A stretch of 64,000 bases of DNA from Atrichornis clamosus (lineage: Eukaryota > Chordata > Aves > Passeriformes > Menuridae). The position numbers and the translations under genes are program-made. The notes below the pieces were generated by a model. The model worked only from the letters and a program-made list of their open reading frames with translations, made no database searches and was not told where the DNA came from. The stretch lies in NCBI GenBank assembly GCA_013400975.1, contig WBMZ01005355.1, forward strand, positions 62,001-126,000, in the 5' to 3' direction. Shown in pieces: positions 49,601 through 61,896 of the stretch. Position 1 is the stretch's first letter. Every line of letters starts with the position of its first letter.

Positions 49601-51189
49601 CTACCCTTGAATCTACAGCTTGCACTTTAATTATAAGCAATCATATTAATAATAATTGCTACATTGCCAGCACTAATTACTTACATTAACAGCAATTATT
49701 TTATCAGTTGCTAATACAGGTTAATACTTCCCAGTGTTAAATATGCATTAATGAACTTATGTGCATCATAGAGGAAACTGTGTTGTCTTTAGAATTTTTT
49801 GGCTAAAGGCAAACTATGGAGCTAAAGGAAAGCTCCTGTAAATTTTCTTCAAATATCCCCTTTTTCTCAATGTAAACTTTCAATAATTCCCAAAGCAGAG
49901 CTGGCAGCCCTATTTCATAGTAAACACAGGGAGCCAAGCCAGGATATGACAGATGAACTGCCAAATAATGGCTGCTATTTGCAAGAGAATTGAACTTTGC
50001 ATTAAACTTGGCGTAGATTAATTGAGCAACTCTAAAGGGAAAACCTACTTCTCTTTCCAAAATCCGTCAAAATTGTGAAGGGGGAAAGTGGCAATGGGAA
50101 AGCAATGGGGAAGCACTTGTTCAGCAGTGATGAATGATGTTCTCTATTAAAATTCGTGTTATTTTCATGCTAAAAAGTGAATTCTCTGCTATGTTAAGAC
50201 AATCCTCCATTTTTGTAAGTACAACTTAATGCAATATAGTATAAATAAATGGGGAAAAACTTCTGGGCAATCGATATCACAAACATTTAGATATTTTTCT
50301 TCAAAAACCCCTTGAATGGGCAAAAATCTAGCTCTGCAGTTTGTCTACTTTCTTTTAGACTGGGGTTTCAGAACCTGCAGTGACATAAATGGGTGCAGCA
50401 TCCCTATAAAGATGAACAGCAACCAGGCTCTGAGAAAATCAGAATATTATTCATCAGTCTCAAAGCTGAGCCATGGTTACAGAGAGGAGCAGCCACAGAG
50501 TCACAGCCACCAGGAGAGGGTTGTACACACCGGCACCAGGAGGAACTATTGACAGAAAACTGAAAACAGAGCAGAAACACTGAAAAATAAATAATGGATT
50601 TGCAGAAGTGACTTGCCCGACAGCTCTGGAGATGCTCAGAGGGGTTCGGGTTTGCTCCAAAGCCTGGCTAGGAGATGGGCAGGAATCCTGCAGCACTCCA
50701 GCAGAGGGAAGCAGAAGAACACGGAGGCATCTCCCCAAACCCAGGAGTTTTTCCATCTCTCTACTGGCACTGCACATCTTGCCCCCCTGCCACCATCCCT
50801 GCCTTCTTTCTTTGTTTAGCACAAATGGATCCATTTCCTTTATTGAACAGCGATGGAAAGCACCCCTCTGTGAGAAATCATTCCATAATTTTTGTGGCTC
50901 GAAGGCGGGGGTGTGCAGTAATTGAAAGCACATGGTTAACCAGCAGCACATGTCAAACTGTGCTTTAACACATCACAAAACAGCTTATGAGCATTATATT
51001 TCAGAATTCTTCCTAAAAGCTCCCTTTTGATTAGAATTTTATTCCCCTTGATAGCAACGTTGAACCGGCTATAATTTTGCAGGCATTAAATCACCACACG
51101 GCTTTGAAGTCTAAAATACACAAACCCCACTTTGTGTGATGCTGCAGCAGCGGAGGTTTTACATGCCAAGCACGTCACGTTACGACTTG

Positions 51190-51866
51190 TGGGGTCTTTT
51201 TGTGGGCTGCAACTTGACAGTGCCGACCACCGTGTCACCAGGGCCATGGATCGTCCGTGTCCCGGGCTGATCCCACAGCGTGGGCAGCAGGAATGGGGGG
51301 ATTCTGCCCCTCTGCCCTGCTCAGGTGAGCCCCCACCTGCAGAGCTGCCTCCAGCCCTGGGATCCAACAGCAGGGGGATGTGGAGCTGCTGGAGCCAGGC
51401 CAGAGGAGGCCACGGAGGTGCTCAAGGGCTGGAGCTCCTCTGCTCTGCAGCCAGGCTGGGAGAGCTGGGGGTGTTCACCTGGAGAAGGGAAGGCTCCAGG
51501 GAGAGCTCAGAGCCCCTTCCAGGGCCTAAAGGGGCTCCAGGAGAGCTGGAGAGGGACTTGGGACAAGGGATGGAGGGACAGGACACAGGGAATGACTTCC
51601 GACTGCCAGAGGGCAGGGTTAGATGGGATATTGGGACAAAATGGTTCCCTGTGAGGGTGGGGATGCCCTGGCACAGCCTGCCCAGAGGAGCTGTGGCTGC
51701 CCCATCCCTNGAGCTGTGGCCATCCCTGGAAGTGTCCAAGACCAGGTTGGACAGGGCTTGGAGCAACCTGGGATAGTGGAAGGTGTCCCTGCCCCTGGCA
51801 GGGGCTGGAATGGGATGGGCTTTAAGGTCCCTTCCAACCCAGAGCATCCTATAATTCTATGATCTG
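51190..51866 (+). repeat. CR1 LINE copy, about 0.65 kb, 5'-truncated
   Basis: This is the longest CR1 copy in the window, in plus orientation. Landmarks in order are 'gattctgcccctctgccctg', 'ggatgtggagctgctggagc', 'gagagctgggggtgttcacc', 'ttccctgtgagggtggggat', 'aaggtcccttccaaccc' and the terminal 'ataattctatgat'. The form is the one common in songbird genomes. A plus-strand frame stays open for 214 codons (51132-51776) across the copy and its 5' flank. It is not the CR1 reverse transcriptase, because it falls in the untranslated or extreme 3' part. The 5' edge is uncertain, and there is one N at 51710. Confidence 0.92.
51710..51710. other. Single ambiguous base (N)
   Basis: One N sits between two partial copies of the same CR1 stretch (51688-51709 and 51711-51727). 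It is more likely an assembly join than a real base. Confidence 0.9.
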
Positions 51867-54800
51867 TCAGTGCCAGAGCCTGTCCTGGTGATTAAGGTGT
51901 GATTTTCAGTCATTAATGTCAACACATGTACATTGAAAAGGTGTTAGGCAGGAGATGAGATTAACTGATTTTAAACTGCCTATGGCTGGTGAAAGGATTT
52001 TTCTTCCATACCTGAACTGCTATTTTTGTGATCATTAAGAAGCAGAAAATGCAAAAATGCAAGTGTAAAAGCATTTTTGGGAGAAATGGAAAACTGTATT
52101 TTCCATTACAAAGAAACCTTAAAGGAGTTCTGCAGCAGATGACCTGTGAAGTCCTAAGGTTACATCAGGGCCTTCGGCAACAAAGAACAATTTTGTGTAA
52201 AGAAATGCAAATGTGGTCCATTTTGCATTTCCTACTTCCATGACAGAACCACAAGATTGTTCTTCATCCTCAGTCAAACTTGTATATACATGTAGTTACC
52301 AGGTTAAAAGGTGCACAGGAAAAAAACCCTTAAAATTTTAAAGTTACTTCTGTTAAGACAGAAGAAACCAATAATTCCTGACCCTCAGCAGCACAACCGG
52401 TGGTACTGTTTGTGTTTCTATTGAAAACAGGGGTGACAATACGTCACATATATGCAAAACAACCTACAAATTGTGACAAGAGGTACGAGGTCACTGCTCC
52501 TCCCCACCAATGGAAAAGCCCAGGAAGACTGGCAGGTGTTTTCCTCACTTTAACATACCGCCTTTAAACACTTCCTACTGTGACAGAACCACTGAATCCT
52601 ATATCTTTCTTTGTCCCCCCTCCAAATGTCTTTAAAGTATGGATCGCAGGGAATGCTGCTGCAACAGATCAATGAAACCACTGCAATTTGTACTGCATAC
52701 ATTTCCCTTAAAACAGCTTTAACTTCCCCAAGCGAATACCAAGTTAATAAAACATATTTGAGAAGAACCAAGCGTGGTTTTCTCTGTACAGAGCCAAATC
52801 CCACATTCATCCCACGCTGTCCTCGGGCAAATTTCCCTTTCATTTACGAAGGTCTTGAAACTCCAGCTTTTCTAAACACCTTCCAAGCAGTGACTACAAT
52901 ATCCAGGACCCCACTCAGATACCACGTCTGTTTGAGACACTTTCTTCTGCCTGCTATTTATTTTCCTTCTGAGACAACAAATATATTGGTTGGTGATTTG
53001 CTCTGCATCCTAATTTGAGAAAACAGCTTCAGCTTCGAAGCTGCAAGAGCCAAGGAGCCAGATGCTTCTACTGGAAATAACTTCCAGGGCTTAAAATATG
53101 GCTTCTGTGATCAGAGCTCAGGAGCAAGGAACAGGAAAAAGTCCTTGTTTGACTGGTCACCAGCTGTGTTCTTCCCTGGCTGAGTGAGACTGAAAGCAAA
53201 GAGAATCTGAGGCTCTTGGGAATGATTAAGATCATATCATTTTTTAATACAAAATGTACAAATGCTGAAAGCTTGTTTGATATTTCCCCTCTCAGAGCCG
53301 CACTGCAGGCAAGTTTTATTGCTTTCAGAAAAGCACAATAAAAGATAAGATTTCCACTGGCTGAAGAATCAAAAATATCCCAGAAGGGCTGAGGCTGGCT
53401 GGGATCTCTGAGAGCCCTGAGCCCAAACAGTGGGGCCAACTTCTGATCAGCTGGGTTTGGTTCATGGGGTTACCCCTGCCCAGCTGCAAGACACTGTAGA
53501 GCTCCAAATCCACCTGCCAAGCACCCAAAAAAGATTTTCTACAGGTTGACTGCAGCTACTAAGAGCTCCTTTCTGCAGAGGAGGAGGACAGGAATGGCAT
53601 GACCGTGCTTTCCTACTTGGTGAGAAATTACACCCTGCCTCTTTCCAGGAATCCTGCCTCCAGGCAGAACTTGAAGTTTGGAGTGACTCAAAGGAATAAC
53701 TTGAAGAAAGCATTCATTCATTCAATCCCCTGACATCTGCAGGATGGGAAACCTGAACGCGCTGGGAGGTGTTCAGAGCATCAATAGAGTTGTATCCAAC
53801 TCCAGAGTAAGAGTGTAAGGTAGTGGTGGGAGAAGGAAATAAAGACTAAGCAAAAATACAGGTAACAAAACCTGTGCAAACGCCGCTGGGCCTCTGCCAG
53901 CACACTGGAAAGCAGCTGCAGCACAGCAAGTTCAAAATACAGCCCATTCCTCCCTGATTTCAAGGCATGACATTCAGAAATCAAGACTGATTCTAAAGTG
54001 CTGCAGAAGAAAAGCTTTTTATGATAATAAAGGACACCCCAGCCAAAAATGACAACAAAAATCTCTTTTCCCATTGCTGTTACTAAGACCACTTGTATTG
54101 TTTACTACTCTCTAGAGAGTTAGAAAAGTACACAAACAGAAAAAAAGTTGTATTTAATGAAAATTGACAATTTCCAATCAACAGTTTCTTCTCTATAACT
54201 GTACAGAAGATGACAATGTGAACACAGTTCAAAATAATTCAAAGGCAGATTTTTCAGTACCCTCCTGGAATCCAGAGTAAATTATTATTTTTAACTAAAA
54301 GAAACAGGTGGTCATTGAATCAACTGATTTTGTTTGCTGCCTTTTGTTCATGTTCTTCTTCTATAGAATAGAACTGATTGAGTTGGCAGAGGGAGAAAGA
54401 AGATCTGCATGACTGTACTCCCAGGGGTTTGTAGTTTCCTAATTACTAGAAGGACACACATTCGGAAGGGACTTGGTGTTTACTGGCTGTTTTTTCTTTA
54501 TTCTTTTTTAATGAAGAAACTGCAGTATAATTACAGAAAGTGCATAAACAAAAGATCCTGTTAGAAAATGGTTCATGGCTGGGTCAAATGGAGAGAGGTT
54601 TTGTTTCAGATACAACTTGCCATCGTGTTACTGTGTAGAAATCATTTTAATAAAGATGAAATGCAGGGACCTGGATTCAAAAACAGAACTAGAAAGCCAG
54701 GGACACAGCTGTATATATCGTGCTTAACCCCTCTAATTTATTAGCTTTATAATTTTGTAATTGGTTAATTAATTTGTTGAACAGATACTCTTTTCAACAC

Positions 54801-55094
54801 TGAACACCCTTTACACCTTGAATACATATTACAATATATCGTTTAAACTGATCAGATATAAGAAGTAATTTTAACACTTTCTTACTAGAATATAGTGGAA
54901 TATTGTAGAAGAATATGTATAGAAGAATATTGCTATTTCTCCCTAGGTACAAGATGGGGAATTGTTCAATATTCCAAGTTACAGTGCAGTTTCTGTGCGT
55001 ACCAATGGAGCTGCAATGAGGTTGGGTGCAGTGCATCATTAGCATGATAAAGGACTTATTTGTGTGACATCAGGTTGCGTGAGAATTATTTTAC

Positions 55095-55184
55095 TTTAAT
55101 GTATTTGCGCACAATAATTTCTCATCAGTTCTTAAATATTTTAATACGTTTGTGTGCAAGACCTTCCCATCGGTTCTTAAATAT
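55095..55184. repeat. 45-bp tandem duplication, two copies
   Basis: Copies at 55095-55139 and 55140-55184 both start tttaat and end with gttcttaaatat. They agree at about 34 of 45 positions by hand alignment. Most differences are transitions. Confidence 0.75.
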
Positions 55185-58100
55185 TTCATTTCTGGCCAAC
55201 TTGCTCATGCTAGAGATGATGTGACTCCTTTTCTTTTGCTCATTATCCTCAGCTGGATGTCATGTTGTCCACCTTTCATTCCCTTAAAGAGAAAACGGAA
55301 GGAAATAAAGGCTGACCCCCTCCCCTCACCTGAAATGCCCCGTTTCCCTGCACATGCAGTGATCCTGAGGGCAGAGGCATCAGGGCAAACAATTCAACAC
55401 GTGCTGTAGCTCGAACACTGTTCATACAGGGAACTGGATGGACACTGATCCAATTATCCAGGGGGAAATGGGAATGGCTCCAGACACCTTTTGGAAGTGA
55501 TCACAGCCCGAAGTGAAGTTCACTGTTGGCACATTAAAGCTTCAGAAAGTGCCTTTGTGACCCCAAACTTCCTGACCGCTGCCAACAGCAAAACCGAAGC
55601 AAAGTCAAGCTTTTATTTGTGAAGCCCGAGCCGCCCTCAGCTACTTCTCTCTCCCTTGGTTTAAATGAAGGTTTTTACAACTATTAAGTGATGGATTTGA
55701 GCACAGAATCCTGAGCTGATTTGCCAAAAAATCCCGGAGTAAAGTAGGAGTGGCGCTGTGAGCACGGATAGGGAATGCAGCTCGCTCAGCTGCTGCTGTT
55801 GCCTCTGAGCTAATTCAATATGCAAGGCCCTGACTAATAACTGGTTTACATTTCCCACTCCTCCTCCGTTTTCCCCTCTAAAATGGTGAAGAACCCACCA
55901 ATTTATAAAGGCACACCTCACTTGTTCTCACTAAACCCTTCTCCACCTATTTACATACCTCCTTCTCTTCTTCCCACCTCCCACAGCAGCAGCTGCACAC
56001 TTCAGCAGATTTCCAAGGAAAGACATGGATATGTCTGGATGCATTGCTACCAAACAGGAACATGCAATACCCATATATACCTCAACATATGGTCCAAAAT
56101 CTGAAGCTAACCCCACTAATTACTGTACAGATTTGTTTGTGGAAACCGAGTACTGCAGGAGGGTGTTCCCTGCACGCTGAGAAGGAAATCCAAGAAGTTG
56201 GTCTGTCCCAGGGAATTACACAGAATCAGGGAACATCCTAAGATACACTCTGCAGCTCTCCTTTACCTCTATTTCAAATTAAGAACTGGCACATACATCC
56301 TTAGCTTTTGGACATGCTTCATTGGAATCTTGCACTGATGTTTCAATAGTTATCACACACCTGTCAATCACATACAAGCTAACAGAGAAATTTTCGAATT
56401 TTCATACCCTTTAAAAAATGATCCATCTATTTATTCTGGTATAATGGCAAAACAGTGCTGAGCTGAGCAAAAAATAACAGAAACAGTGATTTTTTAAAAA
56501 ACCTGAAAAATTTTTTTTCAGAAGCAGTCAGAATTTCACAACTTAACAGCTTCCTCACATAACCTGTGGGGTGTCCTGCTGCTTTTCCTTTGACAAATTT
56601 TATTAGAGACAGACACGAATTTGAAACACCCGAGCAAATTGCCTTCAAAGTTACTCACTGAATAATTCATTTTTGCCTGATATTTTATACATTGGTTAAG
56701 CACCAAAAAAAAGGCAGGAAGGAGGGTAAAATATGCATAATTTAAACCTCCCGTCTCAGTTCTGTTCCTCAGCTCTGTGTTTTCAGAAGTAGGAAAGTTT
56801 GTACCTATAAACCAGGCACAGGCAGAATTTTGTCCTCCAGAGACAAAAATTCCACGAGTGGCTATACATACAAACTCCATCAATGATTGAAGGATTTGAT
56901 TCAAATACATTTATCTCCAAATCTACACCTCAGTGTGCAAAATGCTGCTTTCAGTAAATCATAGCCAGGATCACATCCTGGGAGATGCTCGGGCACAGAG
57001 TCCTTGGATGGTCTTTTACATTGTATAACCACTGAAACATTATTTATTTCTGCATCTAACAGATGTTTTTCCATATGTCTAAATAACCCTTCTTCAGAAA
57101 AGTAACTCAAGCACATTAAATTTTGCAGACCAAGGAATATAGACATCAGACTTGTGAGCATTTATAAAACATTTGGTATCTTTTCGGCAGCAAAGTCAGT
57201 ATTTTCTCTTTGCAAAATGTCCCTAGTCCTACTCTTTTGAGGAAAATATAAATAGGCAGCTAAGAGTGCATGTGCAAGATGCTCTGACATGCTTTTGGAC
57301 TCCGATCCTGACCTTACAATGGCAGAGATCCCAGCCAAGCTGTCTCGGTCCATAACATTTTTTCCATGGCAATGTAGCAGTTGCTATTTATTAGCTGATT
57401 AAAAATTCAGAAAACAATACTGAAACTTGGAAAAAAAGTTAAAGGTGCACAAAAAAACCCTGAAAGAAGGACAGGCTTTTAGCACAGGCTCCTGACTCGC
57501 CAACATTTGGCAGCTCTGTTTGTATTTTAAACCCAAAACCTGATGCAACTAATAGGGAGAAAAGTGTTTCACTGTGACCACAGCTGAGGGCACACTCATT
57601 TAAAATAAGAGCTGACACAAATCTGTCCCTGGGGCAGAATTTGACCCTTTTGAGGTTTTCTAATCAAAAATCTGAACACAATAAGGACTCTTGTAATCAC
57701 ATCAGAGGAGTGCTGGGAGCCCTGCAAGAAGGATTTCCTCACGGCTGCCAACGCCGCCTTGCTCCGAAGGCTGAATGAGTCTGAACTGCTTCACAGCATC
57801 AGGAAAAGTCCTCACAGCATTTAGCAATGAATTATAATGAAATCTATAAATATTTAATGTCTGGCAATTAACTCTGCCCTGTTCAAAGGGGGGGAAAAAA
57901 AAGGGAAATACAGAAAGCCTTCACCAAACCATTTAGTAACGTGGCAAATTCCTCCCCCAGCTATTTCGAGCATGCCCATCCCGAGACCAATCCATGGACA
58001 CAAGTTTCACTAAGAAGCGTTTTTCCTTCTCCTTCTTTAATGAGAGCATTTTTCTCAAGGCTGCTGATGGCAAAAGAACTTCCCAGATTACACTGAAGGC

Positions 58101-58650
58101 TCTGCTTTGGAAGAAAGCCTGCACAGAAGCGTTTTGCTGGCACAGGACTCCCAACTAAGGGAAGGCGAGCTTGGATTCCTACTTTTTACTTCTCAGAAAT
58201 CACTTTGTGGTTAAGAACATCCCTCAGTGGGGCCTCTGATGATGAAGATCTTGCTGCAGAAAACACTGCAGTGTCCACCTACACCAGGGCACCATGAACC
58301 TCTATAAATACCTCGTTCTCCTTGTAACTGGGAACACAAACTAACAAACCACACTTTCCAAGAATCCTTGTCTGCGGCACTGACTGTAACAGTTCTTGAT
58401 TTTACAGGTCAAGTAAGACTCTTAGTACACATTCCTCTTTTTGTCTCCTCTTCCTTGGCCTGAGAGCTCCCAGTCAGTGTAAATTTATGGTGTTCTAAAT
58501 GCTGCTCTGCAGGACATCCATCATAGCTAAGGTTCATCCTCTTGAGTGCTACCTGTTCTGTTTCATACAGAAAATGTATATCCAAGAGCAAGAGACCCAA
58601 AAAGAAAAAAAAAAGGGAAAAAATACATAAAAAGCTTTAATTTAATAAAT

Positions 58651-58672
58651 AGAGTAAATAAATAAATAAATG
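58651..58672. repeat. (AAAT)n microsatellite
   Basis: About four imperfect AAAT/TAAA units lie in intron 3. Confidence 0.8.
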
Positions 58673-61600
58673 GCTTTTTTCCGTTCTCTTAACAAAGGGG
58701 AGAAGTTGTGCCTTTTTGGCTCTACCCTGGTTTCACAAAATTCAGTCACCAAACACGTACTGGGAGTCCCCGCAATGACAACTGTAATTACAACTGTAAT
58801 TCATTTGCCAACACGAGGCTGGACACTTGTCTGCTCATTGCATCATTTATCACTTAGATTCAGTCGTTAGCTGGGAGCTCTGCAGGCTGATATTGCCACG
58901 GAGGAAATAAAAAATTGGAAAGATCTTACGTTGTGTTCATAAAAGGTATTACAGAGCAATGTTTATCAGGATTACTGCAGGCATCTGGGAAAATTGCTTG
59001 CACGTATGGCAGCAAAACAAGGGCTTTATTCCTCATCTGCAAGTAATGTAATTTTTTAAAAGAAGAAGAAAAGAAACTGCTCTGCCTCCATAATACCAAT
59101 ATACAGATTAACAGAGGCTTTTTCTAGCACTGCCAGCTAAGCCCTTGTAAGGCTGCATCAAAAACAATTATTAAAATTAATCCCAGGTACAAATGGAATT
59201 GCACAATATTAATCCTGCCGAAAGAAAAAATCTGATATGATAAACACGTAGAAGATTGACATGAGGAGCAAAGAAAGGGAAAAAAAACCCCTTTGAAAAC
59301 CACTTTTGCTAAGTGATGGCCCTGCAGGACTGGTGTCACTCAGATGTCCATCTTTCCTCTGTAGTGGCCACCTTGGCAACAGTTTGGACATCCACAGCCT
59401 ATCAAGAAGAAGCTGGAGGAAATTCAAGGCATTTTTTCAGTTGGATATAAAACTAAATATAAAAACCTGGGAGAAAAACATTTCCATAGTTGACTACTCT
59501 ATGTGCACAACATAGAAAAACCTAAATGCAAAGCAAATATTAATGAATTAGCAGCCAGAAATTACATCTTCAAGAGTCCTCAAGAAAACTCATTTCATCA
59601 CAGAAGATGTCTCCTCACCATTAAATGAAACAAAACCAAGGAAACAATAATATGTGCACTCCAGATGAACTTTCACATTTCAGAGGCAACAAATGGTTTC
59701 AGATAATACTTTTACAATATGCATAATCTAAGTTATTAGATGGCAACATAATGCAATTAGCATGACAAAGCTTAATACTAACATAAATCCCCCTGTTACA
59801 GCTTATATTGAGAATTTAATACTCAGGAAAAAATTTATTCATTGTTCCTCACTGGGCTTCTGGGTTTTGATAAAAATAAATTAATTGATGGATTTCAAGT
59901 TTGCACTAAATGCTTTGTCTGTTCAAAAACCCCAAAGATGTACTGCATCAAGCAGATAGAGGATTTCACTGTGTGTTACTGTTCCCTGTGCTCTACAGGG
60001 ATCACAGGCTTTGCCGTAGCCCCTCTGACCCCAGACTGATATTAAGGGTCTCTCTCTAAGACAGGTACAGGGTAAATCCATAAACTTCAGCAAGTGGAGA
60101 GGACAGAACATACAAAGGTGTAGGACTAAGCCTCACGTGACTGCTGTGTTCCCACTCAGATTTATGGCAGGTCCATCCCATTCATGGAGGGGTTGTGCAA
60201 GTAGAAAACAATACCTGGTACTAAAATATCTTTTTTTTTTTTTCTTCAGGTAAAATGAACATTTTAACCTCTTTCCCACATTTTGGACATTCCTGTTCAG
60301 CCAAAATCATAGCTGAGTGCTAATGCTGCCCAGATTTTTGATAGCACTCCCTACATTGCCCTTTTATGAGATTTATGGCCAGCTATAATGCCTTGATTCA
60401 GGCACGGGGACAATGACAAAGCACTTCTCTGCTCCAGCAGACTCAGCCTTTGCAGGTGCTTTTGTAATTTGACATATTTTTGAAGCCAAAACTGGTTGCT
60501 GACTTTGCACCTACCACCCTTCGGATTAATTGCAGACAAGTAATGTGTGACATGAGCTATAGGAGGGCAAACCTCAGTTCAGCCATGAGGCACAAATCAG
60601 CCGTTACATAAACAGCGATTGTGCCCCACAAATGATGATTATTCTGGCTGCACTGCAGTGCTGAAGCTACTGAGAACGAGCTGTTAAACCATTTTCTGCA
60701 AATCAGTCGGTGAGAAAGGAAAGGCCACGCTCTGGAGATCGTGTGACTCAAAAGAAGTTATCTGAGAATTTGTAACACCCCTTCATCACATGAAAATGAA
60801 TTTAGCTGGTAGCAGCAATACCAACAACAACCCCCACTGAGCATCTCCTCCCTGCTGCTCGCCCAGAGCAGCAGCAATGCCCCTGCTCTGTGTGCCATTG
60901 GGGCAAGGCAAAAGTCTGATGCACCTTAACGTGGAGCCATTCTGACAAGCAGTCAAAGCAAAATCAAATTCAATTCTCAGGCTAGGAAGACTTTTCCTGC
61001 ACCTATGCCAAGCACTTAATTTCTATGCCTTAAGGCTCTCCCCCCAGTCAACAGCCAGCATTGCAACAGGCTTTGACTCAGCACTAAACGACCTGTCCCT
61101 GGGTTACTGTGAGCAAGGGGACAAAAGTCCAAACCACAAGAAACCCCAGAGCTGCTCATGACTGAATCCAGCACAGAAATCTATGAAAATGCATCATTTA
61201 AGACAAAGTAAATTGAAGCCCAGAAATAATATCAGTTCAAGCTGAAACAAAAATGTAGTTTCATAATAAATATCAGTTAGAAAAGCCAAATTAAATTTGC
61301 AGAAAAATATTACACATGGTCACAACATAAAAAAAGTAATGATTGTGTTAAGTATTTAGAAAATCATATCATCTTCCCTAAACTAAACATGTTTTTTAAA
61401 GTGGTTAAAACAAATGTGTCTCTATGAACCACAGTTACTTTTAATCCCAAACTCACCCATTTGCTTTAAATTCACTCCCTGCCTTCTCCCCTTGCCCACA
61501 GTTTCTGCCATCACCTTTGTGCCTGGCTCATCAATCACAGGATTAGAGACTGGCACCTCTCTACTTACATTCATCACTTCCCCATTTTCCTCAGCACTTT

Positions 61601-61810
61601 GCATCATTAATTTATCGAGTCTCATTCCGTTCAACTCCCACGGCTACTTTAAGTGTGACAGAGCATGGTCTTGTTCTATTATTTTTGTTTTTTACATATT
61701 TCATGTCAGGCAAAACAAATAAGGCTACTGTGCAGCAGCAACACAAAATTAAAGAAAAAAGTTCTTATCAGAGCTTAATAAAAGTTTAAGTACACAAATA
61801 AGCACAGCTC

Positions 61811-61896
61811 TATTATTATTATTATTATTATTATTATTANNNNNNNNNNNNNNNNNNNNNNNNNNNNNNNNNNNNNNNNNTTATTATTATTATTAA
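61811..61896. repeat. (ATT)n microsatellite containing an assembly gap
   Basis: TATTATT repeats fill 61811-61839, followed by 41 N (61840-61880). The same trinucleotide repeat resumes in 61881-61896. The gap lies inside a single repeat array whose length is therefore unknown. Confidence 0.97.

Noticed and set aside
49651..49700. 10-bp inverted repeat (AATAATTGCT / AGCAATTATT) with 30-nt loop
   Set aside because: AT-rich and within chance expectation for this distance; no flanking support for a structured RNA.
51132..51776. 214-codon plus-strand frame as a protein gene
   Set aside because: It lies largely in a CR1 LINE copy and crosses an N. The frame does not correspond to the CR1 reverse transcriptase.
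61414..61722. Overlapping open frames on both strands as a small gene
   Set aside because: No recognisable similarity, no splice signals that join to PRKCA exons, and explained by locally low stop density.
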